From Levilactobacillus yonginensis (lineage in GTDB: Bacteria > Bacillota > Bacilli > Lactobacillales > Lactobacillaceae): a DNA stretch of 39,590 bases. A program made the position numbers and the translations under genes. The notes below the pieces were generated by a model, which saw nothing but the letters and a program-made list of their open reading frames with translations, was not told where the DNA came from and did not search any database. The stretch covers positions 1 to 39,590 of the forward strand of contig NZ_RHNO01000020.1 of the NCBI RefSeq assembly GCF_003946265.1, read 5' to 3'. How positions within the stretch are numbered: position 1 is the first letter of the stretch; each line of letters opens with the position of its first letter. Of the stretch, positions 7,501 to 16,003 are shown in pieces.

Positions 7501-7749
7501 CTCGTTCGACTGTGTATTTTCAAGCGCCGTTTTCGCCACTGTTGCAGAATCAGCCACTGGACCACTGACACTCTCAGCAGCCCCAGCTACCGTGGCCGCA
7601 TGAGCCCTGGGTGCGCTGACGAACAAACCACCCAGCAACGCCACCGTTGAGATACTCCCAACCAGCCAAAACTTGCCAGCCTTGTATAGTTTATAATGTT
7701 TCTTTTCAATTTGTCCGCTGCTTTCTTGCCAGGCCCTTCTCGCCATCAT
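4585..7749 (-). CDS. LPXTG-anchored surface adhesin with KxYKxGKxW signal and Ig-like repeats
   Basis: About 1054 aa. The N-terminus has the KxYKxGKxW-type signal (HYKLYKAGKFW, then a hydrophobic segment ending in RAHA). A Ser/Ala/Thr-rich stretch follows (about residues 50-170), then a non-repeated domain of about 350 residues, then four bacterial Ig-like (Big_3-like) repeats of 75-90 residues with the pattern VGDxWxP...TGTD.DG...GTYxVTYxFTD. A Thr/Gly/Pro-rich wall-spanning region leads to LPQTS (about residue 1019), a hydrophobic helix and the basic tail DRKRRS. Sortase should link it to peptidoglycan; adhesion to host or matrix material is likely but unproven. The start is uncertain: GTG 7776, ATG 7749 and ATG 7746 are all possible and none has a strong ribosome site; I chose 7749. 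Monocistronic. Confidence 0.9.
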   Translation of the reverse strand: MMARRAWQESSGQIEKKHYKLYKAGKFWLVGSISTVALLGGLFVSAPRAHAATVAGAAESVSGPVADSATVAKTALENTQSNEATPSSTAATVTGAKPASSTATSGTTPATSNASSGEQLQSTATKPASSAAAPTSVAAPAGATSKDNNGDANEKVSSVPSAAGKIAVAPDPNGVKVAAPAFSRKQLLRNFTDGATVPDMAVTPMLASLDIVAETIDGDVITAGKDIAPVVTTQESTGEYNYANFFVTTKSKYALYNATAAVTVYPYNPTNMSTTAYGLNAQLWGFYIILPTGITSSLANAQSAATDFVEMINADAVYQLDYTDFSSLTAYRLNNTNDGRQVYYFRPNDGAKISRLDKTSMPKFQLTLHTGSAEDTSLPAAYNINAQNYADLATDGVLFAGTGNLAVSTVKNSGSYPTITTASLGIDAPDANIAGLVIPGGNRGNIALPKLTYVHVNVTDTYNIVDGTTGQALGSVTSVGLDGSTYQRGNVISLSALATSPLKLDTSKYSDAIAVSSGTATDTMTYTPSVADSTTLAVQGSTYTVYLNELATGSTAGLSVVPKSILAGTAWTPATNLISATDTDGSAVPADRLSVTITDADGNSVSALDSAPAGNYTLVYNFTDAENVAHQATTTLTVKSLPITLTVQDTNLFVGDSWQPADSFVSGTDENGTALTASQLAVTYAQVQSDGTTTPVESLSTTEPGTYQVTYTYTDSADDVSLAKMVTVTVAANQAHLNYTDQATKLYVGGSWTPAVVTGTDVDGTAVDVSSVIKDAQGNVVVPTDVTKTAGTYTVTYSFTDQKGINHSAINTLTVAPNQSNLNYADTTTALTVGDAWTPATITATDVDGSSVTVTPKITTADGQPVLAADVTKTPGTYRVTYTFTNQNGQVMTATNTITVTAKTDTGTGTSTPGDSTSGSGTGTTTPIETPGTTPAGGTETGQQPGTKTPVTKPTKRTTPKKTAAVTTGGVKGTKAAGLRETHSTAGQSANLAAAQMVTAKNLESESQPGYQTTGSATQLPQTSDDSQSWLAVLGSLSLGLLGMVRGLDRKRRS
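5040..6110 (-). repeat. Tandem Ig-like repeats inside the LPQTS adhesin gene
   Basis: Four protein-level repeats of 75-90 codons; the last two (about 5050-5540) are the most alike, sharing the patterns LNYxDxxTxLxVGxxWTPA, GTDVDG and VTKTxGTYxVTYxFTxQ. Such repeats can vary in number between strains. Confidence 0.7.
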
Positions 7750-7776
7750 AATCGATTCCCGCTTTCCCTCGCTCAC

Positions 7777-8199
7777 TCACGTACCAGTCATCTACTGAAT
7801 AAACAAAACCAATTCATAGTAAACTAGTTACAAATGGCAATTGTTTTCTATACTGAAATAGTACCATAAATTGACCAACAATCGTGATAAATTCCGGAAA
7901 TATGAAAGCGTTTTAATAGCAGCCAACTCGGCATTATAATAGGATTCAGCTTGATAAGTATTTTCAATTAATTATAAGTGATTTTAAGCTTTCGTTAAGC
8001 TAGAGGCGTGTAAAATTCAGCACTCCCCGCAAATAGTAACATCGCATTATCTTATGACCATACATAGGTCATGGGGATTACCTTCATGTTTTGTGGAAAC
8101 AGAACAGTTGAGTTAAAGACTTCCTTAAAACAAAGGTTCAGGATGGCGAAGCCCTCATGAACAAATTCTAAATATATACGACGAATAATTTCATTACAA
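7777..8199. other. Long intergenic region with short hairpins, no gene seen
   Basis: About 420 bp, A+T-rich. It should contain the adhesin promoter (a possible minus-strand TTGGTC-17-CAGTAT near 7850-7875 is weak). It also has a small dyad, ATGACC-N7-GGTCAT, near 8054-8072 and an imperfect 12-bp hairpin at about 8131-8157 (GTTCAGGATGGC with GCCCTCATGAAC). No ORF here has a ribosome site. Confidence 0.4.
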
Positions 8200-8229
8200 A
8201 AAGGCCAACTTCGCTGGAAGTTGGCCTTT
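8200..8229 (-). terminator. Terminator of map
   Basis: Perfect 12-bp stem AAAGGCCAACTT with AAGTTGGCCTTT and a 6-nt loop; five T follow on the minus strand. It lies 10 bp past the map stop codon. Confidence 0.85.
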
Positions 8230-8238
8230 AAACTGTCT

Positions 8239-9027
8239 CTATTTCAACAAATATTTTGCGTCTAACTCATGATCAAATGAGGTCAAAATCTTAGGACCAT
8301 CATCCGTCACGACCAGCGTGTGTTCATACTGACAACTCAAGCTGCCATCCAACGTTCGAATGGTCCAGCCATCATCGGCAGGATCACTGCAGCCCCAGTC
8401 GCCGACGTTGATCATTGGTTCAATCGTCAACGTCATACCGGCCTTCAACCGCGTTCCATGGCCAGCTCGGCCAACGTGCGGAACGTCTGGATCTTCATGC
8501 ATTGTCGGTCCAATACCATGACCAATGTAGTCACGCACTACGCCGTAACCCATCTGGTTTTCAGCATATTCTTGGATGACTGCACCAATGTCACCAATGC
8601 GGTTACCCACGACTGCCTGGTCAATTCCCAAGTAGAGGGACTTCAACGTCACATCCATCAGTTTCTGAACCTCTGGTGACGCTTGACCAGCTACAAAAGC
8701 ATGACAAGCATCACTCAGGTAACCGTCGTAGTCGATGACCGTATCCATTTTGATCAGGTCACCCTCTTTGATCAAGATATCTTTGCTAGGACAACCATGA
8801 CAGATCATGTCGTTCACACTGACACAGGTCGAGTACTTGTATCCTTCAAAGTTTAGTTCGCCAGGTGTGGCACCGTGGTCAACGATGTATTGATAAGAAA
8901 AATGGTCAATATCCCAAGTCGTAATCCCAGGTTGAATGTACGTTTCCAACTCGTGAAACAGACCAACTAAGATGTCGCCCGCCGCCTGCATACCGGCAAT
9001 TTCTCGTGCTGATTTTAATGCTATCAT
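8239..9027 (-). CDS. map: Type I methionyl aminopeptidase
   Basis: 262 aa, the usual size for bacterial MetAP type I. It removes the starting Met from new proteins in the cytoplasm and is a two-metal enzyme. All five metal ligands are in place: D95 (KMDTVID), D106 (LSDACHAF), H170 (IGHGIG), E203 (TIEPM) and E235 (QYEHT); H77 (CHG) matches the substrate-binding His. The ATG has AGGAGG about 5 nt upstream. A minus-strand -10, TATACT, lies about 50 bp upstream and a hairpin terminator follows the gene, so it is transcribed alone. It is not next to secY/adk or other usual map neighbours, so it may be a second copy in the genome; that cannot be seen here. Confidence 0.95.
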   Translation of the reverse strand: MIALKSAREIAGMQAAGDILVGLFHELETYIQPGITTWDIDHFSYQYIVDHGATPGELNFEGYKYSTCVSVNDMICHGCPSKDILIKEGDLIKMDTVIDYDGYLSDACHAFVAGQASPEVQKLMDVTLKSLYLGIDQAVVGNRIGDIGAVIQEYAENQMGYGVVRDYIGHGIGPTMHEDPDVPHVGRAGHGTRLKAGMTLTIEPMINVGDWGCSDPADDGWTIRTLDGSLSCQYEHTLVVTDDGPKILTSFDHELDAKYLLK

Positions 9028-9072
9028 GTTTCCTCCTGAAATAACTGAATGTCGTTTGTCTTTGCTTTATTT

Positions 9073-9100
9073 AGTATACCCTTTATTGCGAGAAAACAAA
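9073..9100 (-). promoter_or_regulatory. Probable map promoter
   Basis: Minus-strand TATACT at 9073-9078 with a weak -35 (CTTTGT) 17 bp upstream. About 45 nt of leader precede the map start codon. Confidence 0.4.
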
Positions 9101-9112
9101 GAGAGTGAGATA

Positions 9113-9238
9113 ACAGGCGGTTAGTCAATGAGTATGAACGTCGATAGCCGAATAATCTCGGCCCTGAATTATCGGTCTATCCGGGTTAAGCGGAGTGGAC
9201 TGCCTTTTGTCGCACGTATCAGCACAAATAGTTTACAA
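9113..9238 (-). repeat. Palindromic intergenic repeat, copy 2 (inverted)
   Basis: The reverse complement aligns with 120-250; shared blocks include ACGTGCGACAA, ACTCCGCTTAACCC, ATTATTCG.CTATCGACGTT and CTCATTGACTAACCGCCT. The inner hairpin is kept with one mismatch (GATAGAC against GGCTATC). A terminator hairpin adjoins it at 9248-9272, as in copy 1. Confidence 0.7.
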
Positions 9239-9247
9239 ATACAACAA

Positions 9248-9272
9248 GGGCCTGGGATAAACTCCCAGACCC
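9248..9272 (-). terminator. Terminator of the giant secreted protein gene
   Basis: GGGCCTGGGA pairs with TCCCAGACCC around TAAAC. On the minus strand TTGTTGT follows, a weak T tract. Confidence 0.55.
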
Positions 9273-9298
9273 TTCCTGTATTTTTTCTTCGTTACGGG

Positions 9299-12200
9299 TT
9301 ACTTAACAAATGCCTGACTGGCGGTGATGTACCCACCAGTAACGTGGTAACGTAGAACCCCTTTATCGGAGTAATCCCAACCGGTAACCTTCAAGCTGGT
9401 TGCCTGCGCCACGTGACGCAATTTATGCTTCAAGTTCACATCCCGGTAAAGGTTGAGACCTTGCTTCGTGGTCACGCGCTTCACTTGGTGATGTTTCCCA
9501 GTTTGGACCTGTTGCTTGTTAGCGGTAATGAATTGGCCATTTGTCAGTTGGAAACGCACGTTGGCTTTCTGCGTCACGATACGTTTCACCTTCAGGATCT
9601 GGCCTTGACGGTATGTGTGTTTGACCTTGCCCGTCAATTTAGCATTGCCGTAGGCTTTCAGCCCCTTGGCACTGATCACCGTCAGAACCTTAGGTGCCTT
9701 TTGGTACTCAGCATTCTGAACGAACTTAGCACTAGCCGTGATGTAGCCACTCTTGCCGTATGTCTTTGAATGACGGTTAATATCCCGCACGTGGTACCGG
9801 ACGTGACCACCCTTGGTCGTCGTGCCCAATACCTTGAACTCAGGTTGGCGCATCTGTGGTTGTTTCTTAAACGTTGCTAACCGGTTTGCCTTGGAGAAGA
9901 TAGGCTTACGGTACAACGCTAAGCCCTTGATGGCGACGACCTTGCTTGGTTGCTTAGTCGCTTCAACTTGGTCACCAGCACCTTCAGAAATGACGGGACT
10001 TTCCGTCTTCAAATCAGCCTGGGCTTTGGCCAACGCCGTCAACACGGCTGTAACATCCTTAGCAGTCGCCTTCGCATCAGCCAAGACCTTTTCTGCTTGA
10101 GTCAACGCTGCCTTGAAGGCTGTTTGACTATCAGCCGTGTAACCCTTCAAGTCAATTGCCTTTGCCGCAGCCAACTTTTGCTTCAACGCTGCTTTATCGA
10201 CTTTATCATCGGTTTGATGACTGGCGCCAGCTTTGCCACTACTAATGTGTGTGATCCGCGCCAGCTTCGACTGAGCCTGAGCCAAATCAGTCAGCGCACC
10301 CTCAATTTCAGCAACCGTCGTCTTTTCAGCTGCCAGGACTTGCTCAGCCTTAACCAGAGCGGCTACGAACGGCTTTTGACTGTCAGCCGTGTACTCTTTC
10401 AAGTTGACTGCCTGAGCCGCCGTGACCTTTTGCTTCAGTTGCGACTTATCTAGTTTAAGTGCTGCCTTGGCCTTAGCTAGGTTAGCAATCGCATTGTCGA
10501 TAGCCTTACCTGTTGCCTTAGAATCTGCCAGCACTGCTTGGGCCGCATCCAGCGCTTGCTTGAAGGCAGTTTGACTATCGGCCGTATAGCCCTTCAAATC
10601 AACCTGCTTGGCTGAATCAACTGCCGCCTTAAGGTTGGCAGTATCAAATGTCAGCCCCGTCTGTGCCTGGTCTAAAGCAACCATGGTCGCCGCAATTTCA
10701 TTGACCGTAGCATCATCCTTAGCCAAGACCTGCTTAGCATCTGCCAGAGCTTGGTTAAAGGCGGCTCGACTGTCAGCTGTGTATTTATCTAAGACAACTT
10801 CCTCGGCTGCTTTAACCAGCTTCTCAAGCTCTGTTTTGTCTGGAACCAGCGCAGATTGTTTCTTGATCAAATCAGCCAGGACATCCTCGACATCATCAAC
10901 GGATGCCTTCACATCAGCCAAGGCCTTTTCAGCCGCAGTCAATGCTGCTTTGAAAGGTGCTTGACTATCAGCGGTGTACCCCTTCAGATCAACGTTCTTG
11001 GCAATTCTTACCATATTGCCAAGTTCCAACTTATCTGGCAACAATGCATCTTGGGCCGCAACTAGTTTGGCAGTGACCGCGTCAATCTCGTTGACCGTGG
11101 CATCCGTCTTATCCAAGACCTGCTTAGCTTCAGCTAAAGCTTGCTTGAAGACCGATTGAGAATCAGCCGTGTACTTCTTTAACCCGATTGTCTCGGCTGC
11201 CTTAACCTTCTTTTCAAGCGGTGCTTTGTCTGGAACCAATGCAGCCTGAGTCTTAGCTAAACCATCAAGCGCCCCGTCAATGTCTTCAACCGTCGCTTTG
11301 CTATCCTTCAACACCTTATCTGCGGTAGCTAAAGCTGCCTTGAAAGGTTCCTGACTATCCGTTGTGTACTTCTTCAAGTCAACAGTTTGGGCATCGGTCA
11401 GCTTTTGCTTCAACGTGGACTTGTCCAATTCAAGGGATGCTTGTGCTTGAGCCAAACGTGAATTAGCCTTGGCAACCTCTTCAGCGGTAACTTTCTTATC
11501 CCCTGAAATGGTCTTTGCTTCGCTTAACGCTTGCGTGAAACGGTCACGACTCCCAGGCGTGTACCGTTTTAGGTCTAGCTTTTCAGCCACAGCAATCGTA
11601 GTATTCAGCTGGGTCTTATCCGCTACCAGGTCGGCTTTGGCCTTATCCAACTGCGCAATGGTTGCGTCGACCACGCCCACACTAAACCCTGCGTCACCAG
11701 ACATCAATTCTGCAGTAGTCATCGCCTTTTGGAAGGCTTCCTTGTTCTCAGCCGTATACTTCGACAAGTCAATCTTCTTAGCTTCAGCCAACTTACGACC
11801 TAAAGCCACCTTCGCCGCAGCTAAGTTCCAATTGTGAGCCTTCAGTTCAGCCTGATCAACGACCTTGCCATCCACGTCCTTGGTGACCAGCTTCATCTTC
11901 TGACCATCAACTTGGACTGTCAGGTAAACCTTCTGATTCTTATCCTCTTGCTTCTGGATATAGTCCCAAGCTTCCGGTTCATTTGGCAAGATGTCGTACG
12001 TCTTATCACCGGTATGACCGGCAGCTACGTAGGTTGTTCCCTTTGCCTGGTCTTCCTTACCAGCAACTAACGGCTTCGTCCGACCATAGGAATGATCATG
12101 GCCGCTGAAGACCACGTCGATGCCCAGTTCGTCACACACTGGCGGCAACATGTTGTGGAACATCGAAGACTGTGAATCGGCTGGGTTCTTGTTGTATGGT

Positions 12201-15200
12201 GGTTGGTGGGTCGCAACGACCTTCCAGGTCTTATTAGACGCCTGCATATCCTTACGCAACCACTCCAGTTCCTGTTTCATTTCTTCAACGTTGTCGGTCC
12301 ACCCCAGAGAAGCGATGTGCATGTTACCATAATCGACTGAGTAAGTCCCCTTCTTGTTGACCGGCGCACCGTTATGGCCTGGTGTCCCGAGCATTGCAGT
12401 GGCCTTACTCCCGTCATCCCCCATGTACTCGTGGTTACCAAGCACATGGATCATGTCCAAGGAATCGTAAACCTTGTGCTTATTAAACATTTCAGACGTG
12501 ACGTCGGCCTCGTTAAAGATGGCTTGGTCATCGTTAAAGTCACCCACGTGAAGGGCAAAGTCAGGGCGGTTCTCGTCTTTTTCCAAGCGATCCACAATTT
12601 TGTCAAAATCGGCTAATTGGGAGGCTGAGTTGACCTGAGTATCCCCGAACACGTTGAAGCTCAGCTTATCGGTATCGGTCAACGTCTTGAAGTGCCGGAC
12701 ATCCGACCACTTGTCACCATTTCCCACACGATAAGCGTACTCGGTTCCCGGTTTCAACTCTTTAGCCGTCACACTGTTGACCCGGATAGCTTTGCCGTCA
12801 CTCACGTAGGTAAACGTCTTCTGCTCACCCTTATAATCTTTAAACGCCTTCTCGTGGTCCACCTTGTACGCCTCGTCAGTAGCCACTTGCATGATAGCGT
12901 CCTTAGTATCCGTTACCGGATTTGTAAACCAGGTAATGGTCTTTTGCGTTGCTGGATCCTGCGTGGACCCGGCTAAGAGGTTGGATGGCGTGTCAGTCTT
13001 TGCTGGCGTGAATACTTGTACCAGCGTCTTAAAACTGCGTTGCGTCCCCTTCGTTGCGACCAAATTAAACTTACCAGCGTTAGCTGACAGCTTATCACTC
13101 GTCAACGTTCCCTTGTCATCAGTCTTACCGATAACTTCAGCCTGCTCACCAGCCTTAGCCATGGCTAAGTCCACACCCGCCACCGGGTTATCTTGACCAT
13201 CCACAACGGTCACACTGCCGGCCTTACCGACAATCAATTGGCCGACCTTCAGCTGATAATCAGACTGAATTTTAGCTTTCATAGGCCGGGAAGAAACGGT
13301 ATTGATCATGTCAGCATTGTTGCTGGTATCATTGAACGTCACGGTACCATTCGTCAACTGGTAAGTTAGCGGCGTGCCAGTTTCCGTTTCGGCTGGCGTT
13401 TCAACGGTCACCTGAGCTAGAACATCTTTACCAGCGGAACTGCCCTGCGTGTCCTTAATATGCAGCTTTAGTTCACCAGTCTTAGCATCGTAATCGTAGG
13501 TGTTGTCCTTAGAATCGTTGGCAAACTTCACGCCCTTGACTGGGAAGCCCTTGCCCAACTGAACGGTAAATTCACCATTCTTGATGTTGGTTAAATCATC
13601 GGCGGTCAAGTCAAACGTCGCGTTGCCACCCAATTGCGCCGTATCGCCCTTGATTTTACCTAAAGTAACGCCCGTCTTGTTACCAGACTTCATTTCAAAG
13701 TAGGTGTCCTTGTCGGTCCGGTTCCCAAACTTATCGTAAGCCACGACCTTCACGTGATGAATGCCATCGCTGTATTGATACCCGCGTAACGTCATCGTCC
13801 CATCGGGATCAAACGTGTACTTCGTACTATCCGTGGTCCGGTCAACACCATCAATGTAAATCTTGTTCTTTTTCCAATCGATACCGGACATATTCGGATC
13901 ATCCTGGTCATCGTGGACCTTCGCAGTGATGGTAATTCCTTGCTTATCGAAGGTCTTATCTGCCACGGAAATATCTTCCACAATCGGGCTCTTTAAGTCA
14001 TCAACGTTGGCCCCATAAACGGCGCGAATGTTATCCACGAAGATACTGCCCTTCGTCCTCGGCGCACCATCTGGGTTACCAGCCTTAAGTGCCATGACCC
14101 GAACCACTTGCTTAGGAAATGTTTTAAATGGCCCCTGGTAGCTCGTTGGAATTGGGGCTTCAACGTACTTCCAACCTAACCAGTCGATACCTAATTTTGA
14201 GTCGGTAAAGTTTAATGGCTTGGCCGTTCCCTTAGCATCGTAAATCTGGCTCCGTAACCACAATCCTTGCGATTCTGGTGTTCCGTAGACCCACATACCC
14301 AGAGCGGTTGGGGCGCCAGGAATTTCCTTGGCATCCCCAGGACCAGCGTAAGCTCCCAGAGTCGACCCCTTAACCCCATGTGTCAGGTCAAACTTAACTT
14401 CTAAGGCGTGATCACCAAAGCGGACTTGACCTTTACCAGGTTCGGCTAAGCCTAATTCATTGGCTTCACCCCGACCTGAACCACTGACCTTCCAGTCACC
14501 GAGTCCTTTTTCAAAATCATACAGCACCGTTGGCAACTGGCCGATTTCAACTTCAACGGATTGTGAAATCTCAGTCCCAGCAATGGTGGCCTTCACTGTG
14601 CCCTTAGCGTGTTTACCAGCCGTGTGCAAGTTACCTTGCGCATCGATGGTTCCCAGCTCCTTAGGAAATTCCCACGTGATATCACCATCTGATAAGGCCA
14701 CGTCGCGACCCTTATACCGGACCTTCATCCCCAGCGATTCGGTAATATCCGTTTTCATACTCAACTTTTTATTTAAAAATTCAACTGAATCTGGCTTGGC
14801 AATGGTAACTGTGGCACTTCCCACAACCTTGTCACCCACGGTCAAATTAGCCGTGACATCGCCTAGCTTACCCTTAGGCTTGAAGACCCCAGTCTTAGCA
14901 TCAATATCTCCCAGGCTAGGATCAGCTAGCGTCCACGTCGCACTGTCTGGTAAAGTAGCGTCATAGCCTGCCTTGTCGACCCCTTTAGCCGTAAAGTTGA
15001 TCGTCGCGTTGGGCGTGTAGACTGTATCCTTAGGCGTGACCTGGGCCCGGTCAAACGTGTGGTCAGATTTTTCCGTTGTCGTAATCAACCAACTGTTGGC
15101 CACTTTCCGTTCTTCACCGTCGGAAGGCTTGTTCTTCAAGCTCAAGCCCGTGTCCCCTGGCGTCCGTGACAGGTACGTTGCCGAGCCCCCACCATCGAGG

Positions 15201-16003
15201 TTCAAGGCATCGACCGCCCCTTGATCCTTCATGGTTTGGGACAATTCAGCTAGCGTCATCCCGTTAGAATACGGTGATTGCTTACCATCGATTGTCACAA
15301 AGAAAACGGACTTGTCCGCCCGAATCCCAACGGCTGAACGCGCGGCGAACTCACCACCGACCTGTGTGCCTGGATTCAAAGCTTTACCATCCTTGACCAG
15401 CATGATCAGACCACCGAGCGCTTGTTTCAGGTCACCCTTCTTAGCCTGATATTCCGCCTGACTCCCAATCAGAGGCTCGCCATCCTTGGTTACCCCAAAG
15501 AAGGATTCCCCACTGTCTGGCTTAGTCGCATGAATTTCCACACCATCCTTAACCACATTTCCAAGCGGTTCTCCGGTCCCCATGTTAAAGAAGTCTGAAT
15601 TCAAACCAGCCACAACTTGGTGACCACTCTTAATGGCCGCGTTGGCTTCATCCCGTACAGTTTGCAGACCAAAGCCCTTCCCGTCGTCTGGCGTACCAGC
15701 GTACAAGCCCGCCGTTTTCTCCTTGAGATCCACGGAAACCGTGTGCATCACGGTCCGATCACCCTTGGTGTTCTTGTAGGTTACCTTTTCTTCACTGATT
15801 CCGGCGGCCAATTGATTCTTGGTCTCCTCAATCGTGTTGGCCTTAACGTCAACCGGTTGACCATCCTTGGTCTGTTTAGCGGTCACTTTGGCCGATAAAA
15901 TTTGGTGGGTCAGCGTATTGGCCTGCGCCACTGGGGTCATCAGCGGTGTCAGTACCAGGGCAGTTGCGAGCGTTGCCCGTAATTGTCTTCTTCGTTTAGT
16001 CAC
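9299..16003 (-). CDS. Giant secreted protein: phosphodiester glycosidase + metallophosphatase + FIVAR repeats + SH3-like wall modules
   Basis: 2234 aa. GTG start with a GAGAGGA ribosome site 11 nt upstream; signal peptide ending PVAQANT. Domains by approximate residue: NAGPA/DUF2233-like phosphodiester glycosidase (60-350; NSDFF near 136 and LNLDGGGSATYL near 270); Ig-like domains (330-480); a jelly-roll carbohydrate-binding-like domain starting DFEKGLGDW (494-710); further beta domains, one cohesin-like (about 820-920); a purple-acid-phosphatase-type FnIII domain (about 1010-1110); a metallophosphatase domain with the complete set GDTQ (1119), GDFND (1156), GNHE (1190), THQPPY (1265) and GHDHSYGRT (1300); nine FIVAR-like repeats of about 65 residues (1393-1997); three DUF5776/SH3-like modules (2022-2234). 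There is no LPXTG, so wall attachment is probably non-covalent. Two phosphodiester-active domains in one chain suggest stepwise removal of sugar-phosphate from wall or host glycans; the substrate is unknown. Confidence 0.9.
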   Translation of the reverse strand: MTKRRRQLRATLATALVLTPLMTPVAQANTLTHQILSAKVTAKQTKDGQPVDVKANTIEETKNQLAAGISEEKVTYKNTKGDRTVMHTVSVDLKEKTAGLYAGTPDDGKGFGLQTVRDEANAAIKSGHQVVAGLNSDFFNMGTGEPLGNVVKDGVEIHATKPDSGESFFGVTKDGEPLIGSQAEYQAKKGDLKQALGGLIMLVKDGKALNPGTQVGGEFAARSAVGIRADKSVFFVTIDGKQSPYSNGMTLAELSQTMKDQGAVDALNLDGGGSATYLSRTPGDTGLSLKNKPSDGEERKVANSWLITTTEKSDHTFDRAQVTPKDTVYTPNATINFTAKGVDKAGYDATLPDSATWTLADPSLGDIDAKTGVFKPKGKLGDVTANLTVGDKVVGSATVTIAKPDSVEFLNKKLSMKTDITESLGMKVRYKGRDVALSDGDITWEFPKELGTIDAQGNLHTAGKHAKGTVKATIAGTEISQSVEVEIGQLPTVLYDFEKGLGDWKVSGSGRGEANELGLAEPGKGQVRFGDHALEVKFDLTHGVKGSTLGAYAGPGDAKEIPGAPTALGMWVYGTPESQGLWLRSQIYDAKGTAKPLNFTDSKLGIDWLGWKYVEAPIPTSYQGPFKTFPKQVVRVMALKAGNPDGAPRTKGSIFVDNIRAVYGANVDDLKSPIVEDISVADKTFDKQGITITAKVHDDQDDPNMSGIDWKKNKIYIDGVDRTTDSTKYTFDPDGTMTLRGYQYSDGIHHVKVVAYDKFGNRTDKDTYFEMKSGNKTGVTLGKIKGDTAQLGGNATFDLTADDLTNIKNGEFTVQLGKGFPVKGVKFANDSKDNTYDYDAKTGELKLHIKDTQGSSAGKDVLAQVTVETPAETETGTPLTYQLTNGTVTFNDTSNNADMINTVSSRPMKAKIQSDYQLKVGQLIVGKAGSVTVVDGQDNPVAGVDLAMAKAGEQAEVIGKTDDKGTLTSDKLSANAGKFNLVATKGTQRSFKTLVQVFTPAKTDTPSNLLAGSTQDPATQKTITWFTNPVTDTKDAIMQVATDEAYKVDHEKAFKDYKGEQKTFTYVSDGKAIRVNSVTAKELKPGTEYAYRVGNGDKWSDVRHFKTLTDTDKLSFNVFGDTQVNSASQLADFDKIVDRLEKDENRPDFALHVGDFNDDQAIFNEADVTSEMFNKHKVYDSLDMIHVLGNHEYMGDDGSKATAMLGTPGHNGAPVNKKGTYSVDYGNMHIASLGWTDNVEEMKQELEWLRKDMQASNKTWKVVATHQPPYNKNPADSQSSMFHNMLPPVCDELGIDVVFSGHDHSYGRTKPLVAGKEDQAKGTTYVAAGHTGDKTYDILPNEPEAWDYIQKQEDKNQKVYLTVQVDGQKMKLVTKDVDGKVVDQAELKAHNWNLAAAKVALGRKLAEAKKIDLSKYTAENKEAFQKAMTTAELMSGDAGFSVGVVDATIAQLDKAKADLVADKTQLNTTIAVAEKLDLKRYTPGSRDRFTQALSEAKTISGDKKVTAEEVAKANSRLAQAQASLELDKSTLKQKLTDAQTVDLKKYTTDSQEPFKAALATADKVLKDSKATVEDIDGALDGLAKTQAALVPDKAPLEKKVKAAETIGLKKYTADSQSVFKQALAEAKQVLDKTDATVNEIDAVTAKLVAAQDALLPDKLELGNMVRIAKNVDLKGYTADSQAPFKAALTAAEKALADVKASVDDVEDVLADLIKKQSALVPDKTELEKLVKAAEEVVLDKYTADSRAAFNQALADAKQVLAKDDATVNEIAATMVALDQAQTGLTFDTANLKAAVDSAKQVDLKGYTADSQTAFKQALDAAQAVLADSKATGKAIDNAIANLAKAKAALKLDKSQLKQKVTAAQAVNLKEYTADSQKPFVAALVKAEQVLAAEKTTVAEIEGALTDLAQAQSKLARITHISSGKAGASHQTDDKVDKAALKQKLAAAKAIDLKGYTADSQTAFKAALTQAEKVLADAKATAKDVTAVLTALAKAQADLKTESPVISEGAGDQVEATKQPSKVVAIKGLALYRKPIFSKANRLATFKKQPQMRQPEFKVLGTTTKGGHVRYHVRDINRHSKTYGKSGYITASAKFVQNAEYQKAPKVLTVISAKGLKAYGNAKLTGKVKHTYRQGQILKVKRIVTQKANVRFQLTNGQFITANKQQVQTGKHHQVKRVTTKQGLNLYRDVNLKHKLRHVAQATSLKVTGWDYSDKGVLRYHVTGGYITASQAFVK
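9302..9940 (-). repeat. C-terminal SH3-like (DUF5776-type) modules of the giant protein
   Basis: Three modules of about 70 residues, each with the pattern GLxxYxxxxL...K, a strand rich in V, K and R, and a closing GYITAS or GQFITA. This is a common non-covalent wall-binding architecture in Lactobacillaceae. Confidence 0.6.
10012..11826 (-). repeat. Nine FIVAR-like tandem repeats in the giant protein
   Basis: Each unit is about 65 codons (195 bp) with the pattern DLKxYTADSQxxFKxAL..A..VL..xxAT..I..AL..L..A...L..DK. The three units nearest the N-terminus are the most diverged. Unit 8 is longer, with a Ser/His/Thr-rich insert before unit 9. The helical rod probably projects the catalytic domains from the wall; copy number may vary between strains. 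Confidence 0.75.

Noticed and set aside
10012-11826. Regular 195-bp periodicity that could be taken for a CRISPR or satellite array
   Set aside because: It is fully coding, and the unit equals one FIVAR-like protein repeat; there are no constant short repeats with unique spacers.
12374-12976. Plus-strand ORFs of 80-120 codons throughout the giant gene and the adhesin gene
   Set aside because: They are opposite-strand shadows of long minus-strand genes, without ribosome sites or protein-like composition.
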